From positions 1 through 60,217 of the forward strand of contig DAIDAG010000077.1 in the NCBI GenBank assembly GCA_027310725.1: a DNA stretch of 60,217 nucleotides. Reading direction: 5' to 3'. This document shows, one piece after another, positions 9,547-19,552 of this stretch (position 1 is its first letter; each line of letters begins with the position of its first letter). A program made the translations under genes and the position numbers. This DNA is from Sideroxydans sp. GTDB taxonomy: Bacteria > Pseudomonadota > Gammaproteobacteria > Burkholderiales > Gallionellaceae. Under the pieces are notes generated by a model. The model saw only the letters and a list, made by a program, of their open reading frames with translations. It was not told the origin of the DNA and did no database searches.

Positions 9547-10464
9547 ATGTCCCACCCCCTGCACGCCGTCATCACCCAGACCGAACAAGTCATCCTCGGC
9601 AAGCCTCGCCAGATCAGGCTGGCGCTCACCTGCCTGCTGGCACGCGGGCACCTGCTGATCGAAGACCTGCCCGGTGTGGGCAAGACCATGCTGGCGCATG
9701 CTCTGGCCAGGACGCTCGGCCTGCAGTTTCAGCGCATTCAGTTCACCAGCGACATGCTGCCCGCCGACATCCTCGGCGTCTCGATCTACCAGCGCGACAG
9801 CGGCGAGTTCAGATTCCACGCGGGACCAATCTTCGCCCAGATGATCCTGGCCGACGAAGTGAACCGCGCCACGCCCAAAACGCAAAGCGCGCTGCTGGAA
9901 GCAATGGAAGAACACCAGGTCACCAGTGAGGGCGAGACGCGCCCGCTGCCGGTGCCGTTTTTTGTTATCGCCACGCAGAACCCGACCAACCAGATCGGCA
10001 CCTTTCCGTTGCCCGAATCGCAGCTCGACCGCTTTCTGATGCGCATCCAGCTGGGTTATCCGGATGCCCAGGCGGAACGCGGGCTGCTGGCCGGCGTGGA
10101 GAGGCGCGACCTCATCGCAAAGCTTGCGCCGCAAATGGAAACCGCCGAACTGATGGACTTGCAGCAACAGGTCAGGCAGGTGTTCGTCTCTCCCGCCCTG
10201 CTCGACTACGTGCAGTCCATCCTGCGCCACACCCGCGAATCGGCGCGATTCGTGCACGGACTTTCGCCGCGCGCCGGACTTTCGCTGCTGGCCGCCGCCC
10301 GTGCCTGGGCCTTGCTGGACGGGCGCAACGCCGTCATTCCGGAGGACATCCAGGCGGTATTGCCGGGTGTCGCCAGCCACCGTCTGCAAAGCGTGCAGGA
10401 TGTGCAAACCTCCGACGGCGACAAGCTGGCACGAGAGTTGATCGAGGCGGTAGCCATCCCCTAA
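9547..10464 (+). CDS. MoxR-family AAA+ ATPase
   Basis: A 305-residue MoxR-type chaperone ATPase. Walker A is LPGVGKT (residues 41-47), Walker B is MILADEVNRA, and the sensor segment PFFVIATQNPTNQIGTFPLPESQLDRF is typical of the family, as is the C-terminal lid with GLSPRAGLSLLAAARAWALLDGR. These proteins are thought to remodel or load partner proteins, often with VWA or DUF58 proteins. Here the partners are obvious: the DUF58 gene and the transglutaminase gene follow on the same strand, giving the common MoxR-DUF58-TgpA set. Confidence 0.95.
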   Translation: MSHPLHAVITQTEQVILGKPRQIRLALTCLLARGHLLIEDLPGVGKTMLAHALARTLGLQFQRIQFTSDMLPADILGVSIYQRDSGEFRFHAGPIFAQMILADEVNRATPKTQSALLEAMEEHQVTSEGETRPLPVPFFVIATQNPTNQIGTFPLPESQLDRFLMRIQLGYPDAQAERGLLAGVERRDLIAKLAPQMETAELMDLQQQVRQVFVSPALLDYVQSILRHTRESARFVHGLSPRAGLSLLAAARAWALLDGRNAVIPEDIQAVLPGVASHRLQSVQDVQTSDGDKLARELIEAVAIP

Positions 10465-10557
10465 CAGGCACGACAATTAGCCGTCATTCAATATGAAAAT
10501 TGCCGTGCCCGCCCCCTCACCACAATCCTCTGGTAGAACTACTAGCCAATCGACTAT

Positions 10558-10597
10558 GCCCGCAAGCGGGCAAGTCGCTGGTTATCCCGCTTGCGGG
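10558..10597. repeat. GC-rich palindromic element ahead of the DUF58 gene
   Basis: Two self-complementary blocks, GCCCGCAAGCGGGC (10558-10571) and CCCGCTTGCGGG (10586-10597), lie 14 bases apart, followed by purine-rich GAGAGCGAAGCGAGGGGGG. They fill much of the 197-base gap between the MoxR stop and the likely DUF58 start. A frame is open across them from a TTG at 10500, but the residues encoded look like translated repeat, so I treat it as a non-coding palindromic element. Confidence 0.5.
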
Positions 10598-10661
10598 GAG
10601 AGCGAAGCGAGGGGGGCGGAGCCAAGCGGCCGAACCGCTGCGCGGGATTCTCGTTAAAGCT

Positions 10662-11672
10662 GTGCTTGCCACTTTCAGAAAGCTATTCCGCAACTGGGCG
10701 TTCCGCCGCGGCGTCGAGACCGGCACGCTGGTATTGAACCAGCGCCGCATCTACATCGTTCCTTCCAGCCAGGGATTCGGCTTTGCCTTTGTGCTGGTGA
10801 TGATGCTGCTGGGCGACATCAATTACAACCTGAGTCTGGGTTACGTACTCACCTTCCTGCTGGCCACGACTGCCGGCATGTCCATGTTGCACGCCTTCCG
10901 CAACATGGCACAGCTGGAGATACATGCAGGCTATGTCGAATCGGTGTTCGCCGGGGAACAGGCAAAGTTCGTGTTCCATTTCAACAACCCCGGCAGGCTG
11001 GATCGCCACCATCTCCGTTTGCATGACGACGATGGGCACCACACGGTGTTCGATCTTCCCGCACAGCATTCCACCAGAGTCGAGCTCGTCATCCCCGCAC
11101 CCCGGCGCGGCTGGCTGGATAGCGGGCGTCTGACGCTGTACACCCGTTACCCGCTCGGGCTGTTTTATGCCTGGACATACATCCATTTCGACGTGCGCTG
11201 CCTGGTCTATCCCAGGCCGGCCGCACCGCAGCCGTTGCCTGCCGCATCTGTGCAGGATGGGGTCGGCAAGGTGACGGCAGCAGGCGACGAGGATTTCGCC
11301 GGCCTGCGCAACTATGCCGCTGGCGATGCCATGCCGCGCATCGCATGGAAAGCATTGGCGCGCGAACAGGGCCTGCAGGTGAAACAGTTCTCGGCTTTCC
11401 AGGGGAGGGAGCTATGGCTGGATTGGTCGCTGCTGCCGGACATCGGGCCGGAAGCAAAACTGGAACTGCTCACGCGCTGGGTGCTGGACGCCGATGCACT
11501 GGGCTTGATGTACGGCCTGCGCCTGCCGCAAAGCAAAGTGCCGCTCCGGCGCGGCGACGCGGAGTCTTCCGGTGCGGGATCTGCGCCGGGGCAATTGCTG
11601 CCGCAGCATAGTGCAGCACATCGCGCCGAATGCCTGCGCAGGCTGGCGTTATACGGACTGGGCGAAACATGA
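10662..11672 (+). CDS. DUF58 domain protein
   Basis: About 336 residues. Two hydrophobic helices (GFGFAFVLVMMLLGDINYNLSLGYVLTFLLATTAGMSM is the diagnostic N-terminal region) are followed by a cytoplasmic beta-rich part and the DUF58 core around GDEDFAGLRNYAAGDAMPRIAWKALAREQGLQVKQF, where the R-x-Y-x-x-G-D motif and the following IxWK block are family hallmarks. The frame is open upstream to a TTG at 10500 through a palindromic repeat; homologues usually begin just before the F-R-x-W-x-x-R-R segment, so the GTG at 10662 is preferred, with a weak ribosome site. It works with the MoxR ATPase upstream and overlaps the transglutaminase gene by four bases. Confidence 0.85.
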   Translation: MLATFRKLFRNWAFRRGVETGTLVLNQRRIYIVPSSQGFGFAFVLVMMLLGDINYNLSLGYVLTFLLATTAGMSMLHAFRNMAQLEIHAGYVESVFAGEQAKFVFHFNNPGRLDRHHLRLHDDDGHHTVFDLPAQHSTRVELVIPAPRRGWLDSGRLTLYTRYPLGLFYAWTYIHFDVRCLVYPRPAAPQPLPAASVQDGVGKVTAAGDEDFAGLRNYAAGDAMPRIAWKALAREQGLQVKQFSAFQGRELWLDWSLLPDIGPEAKLELLTRWVLDADALGLMYGLRLPQSKVPLRRGDAESSGAGSAPGQLLPQHSAAHRAECLRRLALYGLGET

Positions 11673-13603
11673 AACTCACCGCCCCGCTCATCTACGGGCT
11701 CATCGCATGCATCCTGCTGGTGAGTGCGCCCCACGCGGAGCATCTGCCGCTGTGGGTCAGCGCGATCTGTTCGGCATTGCTGGCTTGGCGCGCCTACCTC
11801 ACCTGGAGCGGCAACCCCCTGCCGCCGCGCTGGCTTTTGCTCGTCGTCACCCTCGCCTGCGTGCTTGCGATCGCCGCCACCTTTCGCACGCTGTTCGGGC
11901 GCGAAGTCGGCGTCACGCTGCTCATCCTGCTCGCTTCGCTCAAGTTGCTTGAGATGCGCGCGGTGCGCGATGTCACGGTACTGATCTATCTTTCCTGCTT
12001 CGTCATCATCACCAACTTCTTCTACTCGCAAAGCATCCCCACGGCGCTCTTCATGCTGCTCACCTTGCTGGTCATCATGGCAACCTGGGTGCACATGCAG
12101 ACAGGCGATCTCGCATTCAGGCCGCGCCTGCGCATCGCCGGGATATTGCTGCTGCAGGCCATTCCGCTTTCGCTCGTCATATTCGTGCTGTTCCCGCGCG
12201 TGCAGGGACCGCTGTGGGGAATGCCGCAGGATGCCTATGCCAGCAGCGGTCTGTCCGACTCGATGGCACCGGGCAGCTTGAGCAGGCTTTCCCTGTCCGA
12301 TGCAGTGGCGTTCCGCGTTGTTTTCAACGGCAGGGAACCGACTCGCGAGCAGTTGTACTGGCGCGGACCGGTGCTGTGGGACTTCGACGGCACAAGCTGG
12401 AAGCGCGGACGCAATGCGACGCTGCAACGTCCTGTACTTACCGATGCAACCGCACCGGTCGATTACACGGTGACGCTGGAGCCGCACAACAAGCCCTGGC
12501 TGTTCGTGCTGGACATGCCGGCGAAGATTTCCATCCCGGCCGATCTCGCACCGGACTTCCAGGTACTCAACAGAACGCCGGTGAATGCGCGCACACGCTA
12601 TAGCGCGACTTCGCTGCTTTCCTATCGCGCCAACCTCGGCGAACCGCCGCAACAACTCCAGCGCGCACTCGCCTTGCCGCAAGGATACAACCCGCAAGCC
12701 AGAAAGCTCGCCGCGGAATGGCGCACTCGCAGCGACAGCGATATGGCACTGGTACAGACCGCTCTCGGTTATTTCAACCGGAACGGTTTCGAGTACACGC
12801 TGGAACCGCCGTTGCTCGGCACCAACAGTGTGGATGATTTCATCTTCACCACAAAAAAAGGATTCTGCGAACACTACGCCGGCAGCTTCGTGTTCCTGAT
12901 GCGCGCGGCGGGCTTGCCGGCACGAGTGGTGACCGGATATCAGGGCGGTGAATATAACGACCTGGGCGGTTATTACATCCTGAGGCAGTACGATGCCCAT
13001 GCCTGGGCGGAAGTCTGGTTGCGGGACCGCGGCTGGGTGCGCATCGACCCGACTGCGGCGATTGCGCCGGCAAGGATACAAAGCGGCCTGAACGCCGCCC
13101 TGCCGGACAATGCCACCCTGCCTTTCCTCGCACGCACTCAGTCGCCGCTCCTGCTCAAGCTGCGCTTCAATCTCGACGCGCTGACGAACCAGTGGAACCA
13201 GTGGGTCCTGGGCTACAACACGGAACGCCAGTTCGCCTTCCTGACGCGCCTGGGCATGGAAGACATCACCTGGAAGAAGCTGGCGGTCGACATGTTGTCC
13301 GGCGTTGCCCTGCTGGTGGGCATCTTCACGCTCCTCATGCTGCGCCGCCTCTCCGTGCGCCAGGCGGATGCGGTACAGGCCTTATGGCTGAAAGCCTGCC
13401 GCAAACTCGAGAAAGCAGGCTTGCCGCGTGCGCCGCATGAGGGCGCGACGGATTACGCGGCACGCATCGCAGCCGCGCGGCCGGAACTGACTGAAGAAAT
13501 TTATGACCTTGCGGCACGCTATGCGTCGTTGCGCTATGGTGGGGAAGCCGAAAAGGATGGCCTGGCCGCTTTCAGGAATGCGGTGCGCGCCTTCAAGCTA
13601 TAA
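11669..13603 (+). CDS. Transglutaminase-like membrane protein, TgpA type (DUF3488)
   Basis: A 644-residue inner-membrane protein starting at the ATG that overlaps the DUF58 stop (ATGA). The first 180 residues hold about six transmembrane helices (DUF3488). A periplasmic domain follows with a transglutaminase/papain-like core: the cysteine in GFCEHYAGSFVFLMRAAGLPARVV (near residue 400), the histidine in YDAHAWAEVW (near 441) and an aspartate in RIDPTAA form the triad. One more helix near residue 555 leads to a short cytoplasmic C-terminal region. Members of this class are linked to cell-envelope maintenance; the substrate is unknown. It is the last gene of the MoxR-DUF58-TgpA set. Confidence 0.92.
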   Translation: MKLTAPLIYGLIACILLVSAPHAEHLPLWVSAICSALLAWRAYLTWSGNPLPPRWLLLVVTLACVLAIAATFRTLFGREVGVTLLILLASLKLLEMRAVRDVTVLIYLSCFVIITNFFYSQSIPTALFMLLTLLVIMATWVHMQTGDLAFRPRLRIAGILLLQAIPLSLVIFVLFPRVQGPLWGMPQDAYASSGLSDSMAPGSLSRLSLSDAVAFRVVFNGREPTREQLYWRGPVLWDFDGTSWKRGRNATLQRPVLTDATAPVDYTVTLEPHNKPWLFVLDMPAKISIPADLAPDFQVLNRTPVNARTRYSATSLLSYRANLGEPPQQLQRALALPQGYNPQARKLAAEWRTRSDSDMALVQTALGYFNRNGFEYTLEPPLLGTNSVDDFIFTTKKGFCEHYAGSFVFLMRAAGLPARVVTGYQGGEYNDLGGYYILRQYDAHAWAEVWLRDRGWVRIDPTAAIAPARIQSGLNAALPDNATLPFLARTQSPLLLKLRFNLDALTNQWNQWVLGYNTERQFAFLTRLGMEDITWKKLAVDMLSGVALLVGIFTLLMLRRLSVRQADAVQALWLKACRKLEKAGLPRAPHEGATDYAARIAAARPELTEEIYDLAARYASLRYGGEAEKDGLAAFRNAVRAFKL

Positions 13604-13633
13604 TCCGCGCCTCATACAATCAAGCAGCCTATC

Positions 13634-14074
13634 ATGCAGATCACCCGCCGCCTGGAATTCGATGCCGGACACCGCATTCCCAACCACAACAGCCAGTGCA
13701 AGCACTTGCACGGCCATCGCTATATCATGGACATCACACTGGCAGGCGATGTCATCACCGTCGAAGGCGTTTCGGAACAAGGCATGGTGATGGATTTCTC
13801 GGATGTGAAGCGCATTGCCAAGGAGCAGGTCGTGGACGCGTGGGACCACGCCTTTCTGGTCTATCGCGGGGACAAGGTCGTCCTGGATTTCCTGAACACC
13901 CTGCCCGGCCACAAGACCGTGGTGCTGGATGTCATCCCGACGGCGGAGAATCTGGCCAAGGTCGCTTTTGACTTGCTATCGAATGCCTACCGCGACACCT
14001 ACGGCAACCATCTGAAGCTGGAGCGCGTGCGTCTTTACGAAACGCCCAACAACTGGGCTGACTACACGCGCTAA
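13634..14074 (+). CDS. queD: 6-carboxy-5,6,7,8-tetrahydropterin synthase (QueD)
   Basis: Makes 6-carboxytetrahydropterin from dihydroneopterin triphosphate, the second step towards queuosine and other 7-deazaguanines. The 146-residue protein has the zinc ligands H13 (FDAGHRIPNHN), H26 and H28 (HLHGHRY), the catalytic cysteine C22 between them, and the VPTAENLA-like block VIPTAENLAKVAFDLL with a glutamate ahead of the C-terminal VRLYETPNNWADY. It starts 30 bases after the transglutaminase gene and converges with the response regulator on the other strand. Other queuosine genes are not in the window. Confidence 0.93.
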   Translation: MQITRRLEFDAGHRIPNHNSQCKHLHGHRYIMDITLAGDVITVEGVSEQGMVMDFSDVKRIAKEQVVDAWDHAFLVYRGDKVVLDFLNTLPGHKTVVLDVIPTAENLAKVAFDLLSNAYRDTYGNHLKLERVRLYETPNNWADYTR

Positions 14075-14077
14075 CAA

Positions 14078-15046
<969 letters not shown>

Positions 15047-15123
15047 GCCCGACCGTTCTGTTGTTTTCGGCCATTATAAAGCGGAAACACCGCGCTTCGC
15101 ATGTATGTATATGACGTCAGGGA

Positions 15124-18100
15124 CTAATCGGGGACCGCCAGGGGTTGTGTCTCCCAGTTTTGCTGCATCTGCGCGTCGTAAAAACGCACGTTATTGCGCC
15201 CCGCCTCTTTCGCCTGATACATCGCCGCGTCGGCCTGCCTGATCAAGGCGTCCATCGATTCTCCATTGCCGTGGTACAGGCTGATACCGATACTGGGCGA
15301 GCTATGGCATTCCTGCCCATTCAGGCGATAGGGTTGCGACAGCGACTCGCGTATCTTCTCTGCCACGCCTCCCGCCTTGTGGGATGCATCCAGCCCGTCC
15401 CCGCTGATATTCTCCAGCAGCACGACGAATTCGTCCCCGCCGAAGCGGGCCACCGTATCCACTTCGCGTACACACGACTTGATGCGCGCCGCGACTTCGA
15501 TCAGCAACAGGTCGCCGTAATCATGCCCGAGCGTATCGTTCAGATGCTTGAATCGGTCCAGGTCGACGAACAGGACCGCCCCATGCCCGCCGTAACGTGC
15601 CGAGGCTGCCAGCGCAGTCTGGAAACGCTCAATGAACAAGCGGCGGTTGGCCAATTGCGTCAGCGCATCGTAGAACGCCAGATTGCGTATCTCTTCCTCC
15701 GCCCGTTTGCGCTCCGTGATGTCGCTGAAGATCGCAACGTATTGCGTCGTCTCTCCGCGCTGGTTCTTCACGGCGGTGATGGTCATCCATTTCGGGTAGA
15801 TTTCGCCGTTCTTGCGCTTGTCCCAAATCTCTCCCGCCCAGGAACCGGTATCCAGTATCTGCTTCCACAGTGCGGCGTAGAACGCCTTGTCATGGCGACC
15901 GGAACTCATGATGCGCGGATTCCTGCCGATCACATCCTCGGATGAATAGCCGGTGATGTCGGTGAACGCGCTGTTGACGCGGACGATGTTGGCCTGGGCA
16001 TCGGTGATAAGGATGGCCTCGTGCATCTCGAATGTCGCGGCAGCCACGCGCAGTGCCTGCTCGGCCTGCTTGCGCAGGGTGATGTTGTGGCTGAACACAA
16101 AGAATTTCCCTGCTTCCGGCAGGAAGGTTACCGACACCTCCACATCGAACACGCGACCGTCCTTGCGCCGGTGCTGCGCCTCGAAGCGGCCGTATCCCTG
16201 CGCCATGAGCCTGTCGGTATGCACCCTGACTTCCGCCTCGTTTTCATTCGCATCCAACCGGCTGATGTGCATGCCCACCAGTTCCTGTATCGTATAGCCG
16301 GACATCTTGGCGTAAGCCTCGTTGACCTCTTCCAGGATGCCGTCCGTATTGACCATCCAGTAGCCATCCATCGCGGCTTCGATCACCTGCTTGTATCTCT
16401 GTTGAACGACCTGCAGCTTCTTGCGTTCGGTGATATCCCTGCTGGAAGCAAACAGGTATGCCTTGTCATCGATCACCACGCCATTGACGCAAATCTCGAC
16501 GTCGATCACGCTGCCGTCCTTGCGACGGTGCATCGTATCGAATATTTCGCTCCTTCCGATGAACGAACCGATCCGTGCACGCAATTCCTCCGCAGAGAAA
16601 TGAACGTCCCAGTTACACACATTCAGCTGCAGGATCTCATTCCGCGTGTAACCCAGCATGCTGCAGAACGCATCGTTGGCCTCGAGTATATTGCCGTCGA
16701 TATCCAGCACATGGATGCCTTCCATCGAGTTCCGCATCAGCGTCTGATTCCGCCGCAACTGGGTTTTGGCCTCGCGCAGATTCTCCCGTTGCTGGGTGAT
16801 ATCCAGACCCAGCCCGATCAGCACAGGCAACCCCTCCCGCTCCACGCGCCGTCCGGTCAAATGGTAGGGCGTCTTCGAGCCATCCTTCGATATCAGCTCC
16901 GCTTCCACTTCCCCGTCACCTTTTGCAAACACCTGACGGATCGTGTTCTCGATATTGGCTTTATCTTCCCCGTCAAAGAAATCCAGCGGGTGACTGGCTG
17001 ACATCTCTTCCGGCCCGAGTTGCAGCACCCGTTCCAGATTGTGGTTCCACAGCAGGAAACGTCCCTGCGCGTCAATCACATAGAAGACACCGGGTAGCGC
17101 TTCGATCAGTTCTTTGCGGAACACGCTCTCCTGTTTGATCTGATCGCTGTCCGACAACTTGTCCAGCATGGTATTCAACGCCCTGGCAAGTTTGCCGATC
17201 TCGCCCTTGCCCGTTTCGTTCAGGCGGACATTCCGGTCCCCGGCAGCAATCTCGCGCGCGACAACCGTTATGCGATCGAGCGGAGCGAAGGTGCGGCGCA
17301 ATACCAGCATGAACACGACGCCCACCAGCAACATGACCAGCACCGTATCCACCAGGTTGGGCTGCGACATCTCCTTGAATCCCTGGACGGCGGCGTTCAC
17401 GGGCAGATGACAGACCAACAACAGGAATCGGGAAGGATCGCTGACATCGAAGTACGCACGCTCGGCCGCCAGATAACCGCCTTTTCCATCGCTCATAGTC
17501 CGCGATGACGGGTCGTTCTGCTTGATCTGCGGTGCCAACATCGGCTTGAGCTGCGGGAAGTCCGCATCGATCTTGTCCTTGCCGCCCGACTCCGAAGACG
17601 TGGCATCGGGATGGAACAGATAGTGCCCGTATTGATCTGCCATATAACTCTGCACTGCAGACGGCAGCCCCTCCGAGACGGAGGCAAACAACGAGCGCAC
17701 ATCCTTGTCGATCACCACCATGCCGAATACGCGACCGCTCGCATCGAACACCGTCGTGACGGCATGCAAAACGAGACGATGCGGGTGCTGAACCCCTCCC
17801 CGGTCCAGATCGGGAGCAAAGTCGGAAAGATACACGCGACCGGCAGTCAGCATCAGCCCCGCTTTGAAATACTCCCGGTCACCCCTGGCTTGCAATGCGT
17901 CGCGCGGTGTCACCGCGACATGACCGTCGCGACTCTCCACACGCACCAGTTCCCGCCCCTCTCCTGCCGCACCGATATAACTCGCCTCATAATATTCCGG
18001 ATGCGCACGCAGAAAGGCGACAAGGATCTCTTGCAGGCGCACTTCCCATTGGGCATAAGTCGATTTGTCGCGGGGGTCGATCCCGTTGTTCGCGCTGGCG

Positions 18101-18348
18101 CGCACGATCCCCGAGACTGACGGCAGAGAAGCCAGGAACAGCACATCCTGACGCAGCGAGTCGATGGACTGGGTCAGGCGCACCTGCTCAAGATGAATGT
18201 CCATCTTGAGGTCGGCACTGCGCTCGCTGAGGTACGCCTCCCGATCGTTCTCCAGATCCTTGTTCATCCACAGCAACCCACCGGCCACCACGAGCAGCAA
18301 TGCCCAGAAGGTGATGCGCGCGGAAAGGCTGATGTCGCTGAATTTCAT
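15124..18348 (-). CDS. Membrane-bound diguanylate cyclase with Cache, HAMP and four PAS domains
   Basis: A 1,074-residue sensor. The start is the ATG at 18348 overlapping the udg stop (ATGA); an open extension to 18642 is only the shadow of udg. Order: a transmembrane helix near residues 9-29; a periplasmic double-Cache sensor to about 290; a second helix (VDTVLVMLLVGVVFMLVL); HAMP; then four PAS blocks beginning near KELIEALPGVFYVID, RNSMEGIHVLD, EAAMDGYWMVN and FEMHEAILITD; and a GGDEF domain with DALTQLANRR, active-site GGDEF near 967-971 and an intact RxxD site. There is no EAL domain. It probably turns an external small-molecule signal plus internal redox or ligand cues into cyclic di-GMP. 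Coupling to the DNA-repair gene udg is unusual. Confidence 0.93.
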   Translation of the reverse strand: MKFSDISLSARITFWALLLVVAGGLLWMNKDLENDREAYLSERSADLKMDIHLEQVRLTQSIDSLRQDVLFLASLPSVSGIVRASANNGIDPRDKSTYAQWEVRLQEILVAFLRAHPEYYEASYIGAAGEGRELVRVESRDGHVAVTPRDALQARGDREYFKAGLMLTAGRVYLSDFAPDLDRGGVQHPHRLVLHAVTTVFDASGRVFGMVVIDKDVRSLFASVSEGLPSAVQSYMADQYGHYLFHPDATSSESGGKDKIDADFPQLKPMLAPQIKQNDPSSRTMSDGKGGYLAAERAYFDVSDPSRFLLLVCHLPVNAAVQGFKEMSQPNLVDTVLVMLLVGVVFMLVLRRTFAPLDRITVVAREIAAGDRNVRLNETGKGEIGKLARALNTMLDKLSDSDQIKQESVFRKELIEALPGVFYVIDAQGRFLLWNHNLERVLQLGPEEMSASHPLDFFDGEDKANIENTIRQVFAKGDGEVEAELISKDGSKTPYHLTGRRVEREGLPVLIGLGLDITQQRENLREAKTQLRRNQTLMRNSMEGIHVLDIDGNILEANDAFCSMLGYTRNEILQLNVCNWDVHFSAEELRARIGSFIGRSEIFDTMHRRKDGSVIDVEICVNGVVIDDKAYLFASSRDITERKKLQVVQQRYKQVIEAAMDGYWMVNTDGILEEVNEAYAKMSGYTIQELVGMHISRLDANENEAEVRVHTDRLMAQGYGRFEAQHRRKDGRVFDVEVSVTFLPEAGKFFVFSHNITLRKQAEQALRVAAATFEMHEAILITDAQANIVRVNSAFTDITGYSSEDVIGRNPRIMSSGRHDKAFYAALWKQILDTGSWAGEIWDKRKNGEIYPKWMTITAVKNQRGETTQYVAIFSDITERKRAEEEIRNLAFYDALTQLANRRLFIERFQTALAASARYGGHGAVLFVDLDRFKHLNDTLGHDYGDLLLIEVAARIKSCVREVDTVARFGGDEFVVLLENISGDGLDASHKAGGVAEKIRESLSQPYRLNGQECHSSPSIGISLYHGNGESMDALIRQADAAMYQAKEAGRNNVRFYDAQMQQNWETQPLAVPD

Positions 18349-19115
18349 GTCGCCATCCTCTGTCGCGCAAAACACAGATCCTGCCATGCCTTGGCTTTTT
18401 CGGCCGGACTGCGCAGCAGGTAAGCAGGATGATAAGTGACGATGAGGGGCGTTCCATGGTAGTCGTGGATTGTGCCGCGCAGCGAACCCAGTGTCGCCTC
18501 GCGTCCGAGCAGCGAAGTGGCCGCAGTCTTGCCGAGTGCCACGATGAGCGTTGGCTTGATCAGGGTGATCTGCTGTTGCAGATAGGGCAGGCAGGTCGCG
18601 ATCTCGTCCGGCTCCGGGGTGCGGTTGCCGGGCGGACGGCATTTGACGACATTCGCGATGTACACGTTGCTGCCGCGTTTCAACTTGATCGCCGAGAGCA
18701 TGTTGTCGAGCAACTTGCCAGCCTGCCCAACGAACGGCTCACCCTGTGCATCCTCGTCCGCGCCGGGGCCTTCGCCGACGAACAGCCAGTCGGCATGCTC
18801 ATCGCCCACCCCGAATACGGTCTGCGAGCAACCGGCGCGCAGCTTGCATGCAGTACAGTCGCGTACCTTTTGCTTGAGCTCAGGCCAATCCAGGGAGCTT
18901 GTGCCCGGCAGGCTGGGTGCAACGAAACCTGTCTCCGCAGACTGTGGCGCATCGGCCGTCCTGCTCATTTCATCGGAAACCTGCGCTGGCGGTTGAGACT
19001 CCATCGCGGGTGGGAATGCGACGGGTACGGATTCAACCGTTGCAGGTATCCCGCGCCGTACCCACAGCGGGTAAAGATTGAGCTCGCGCAGAACAGCTTC
19101 ATCTCGAATATTCAC
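18345..19115 (-). CDS. udg: Uracil-DNA glycosylase, iron-sulfur family 4/5 type
   Basis: Removes uracil from DNA to begin base-excision repair. The 256-residue protein starts at GTG 19115, which overlaps the rimI stop (GTGA); upstream open frame is shadow of rimI. After a variable N-terminal linker ([11 protein letters not shown] then about 60 residues), the catalytic core has [11 protein letters not shown] and later [18 protein letters not shown] supplying the four cysteines of a 4Fe-4S cluster, the GEGPGADED motif that polarises the water, and the C-terminal HPAYLLR loop that grips DNA. It depends on iron-sulfur clusters, which the isc operon at the window end would supply. Coupled to rimI upstream and the PAS-GGDEF gene downstream. 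Confidence 0.93.
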   Translation of the reverse strand: MNIRDEAVLRELNLYPLWVRRGIPATVESVPVAFPPAMESQPPAQVSDEMSRTADAPQSAETGFVAPSLPGTSSLDWPELKQKVRDCTACKLRAGCSQTVFGVGDEHADWLFVGEGPGADEDAQGEPFVGQAGKLLDNMLSAIKLKRGSNVYIANVVKCRPPGNRTPEPDEIATCLPYLQQQITLIKPTLIVALGKTAATSLLGREATLGSLRGTIHDYHGTPLIVTYHPAYLLRSPAEKAKAWQDLCFARQRMAT

Positions 19116-19552
19116 AGTTCCCGCCCCATCAGAATCGCATCTTCGCGCCCATTCTGCGCCTGGTAATAGTCCCGGCGCAATCCGATATCGCCAAATCCGG
19201 CCTTGCGATAAAGCGCGATCGCCGCCTTGTTGCTTGCACGCACTTCCAGCACCATGCGACGCATGCCAAAGTGGCGCGCCAGCACCATCATCTCGTCCAA
19301 TAATTTTCGCCCCCAGCCCTGGCGCTGGTGCCCGGCATCGATCGCGATGTCGAGCAGCTCGGATTCGTCCACCGCCAACATCAGCACCGCATAGCCGAGC
19401 ATGACCCCGTCCGCTTCGAAGACTTTGCACTGATATTTGCTGCGCAAGGCATCGCTGAAATTTCCCGGTGTCCAGGGATGCGTATGCACCTCGCGCTCGA
19501 TGCGCAGCACGGCATCCAGATCGGCCCCGGTCATGTCGCGCAGAATCATCAA
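19112..19552 (-). CDS. rimI: Ribosomal protein S18 alanine N-acetyltransferase
   Basis: Acetylates the N-terminal alanine of ribosomal protein S18. This 146-residue GNAT enzyme has the acetyl-CoA motif HQRQGWGRKLLDEM (Q-x-x-G-x-G/A), the LLDIAIDAGHQ strand, a glutamate in VLEVRASNKAAIALYRKAGF (E-V-R-x-S-N is typical of RimI) and the YYQAQNGREDAILM ending. It overlaps tsaB and udg by four bases on either side. The tsaB-rimI pair is widely conserved in bacteria, which supports the assignment over other GNAT proteins. Confidence 0.95.
   Translation of the reverse strand: MMILRDMTGADLDAVLRIEREVHTHPWTPGNFSDALRSKYQCKVFEADGVMLGYAVLMLAVDESELLDIAIDAGHQRQGWGRKLLDEMMVLARHFGMRRMVLEVRASNKAAIALYRKAGFGDIGLRRDYYQAQNGREDAILMGREL

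Noticed and set aside
11312-13081. 589-codon minus-strand frame opposite the DUF58 and transglutaminase genes
   Set aside because: Arg/His/Gln-rich composition typical of antisense frames in GC-rich DNA; the plus-strand genes have clear families and start/stop coupling.
18349-18642. N-terminal extension of the PAS-GGDEF protein
   Set aside because: It is another frame of udg; the ATGA overlap and the membrane helix right after Met support the start at 18348.
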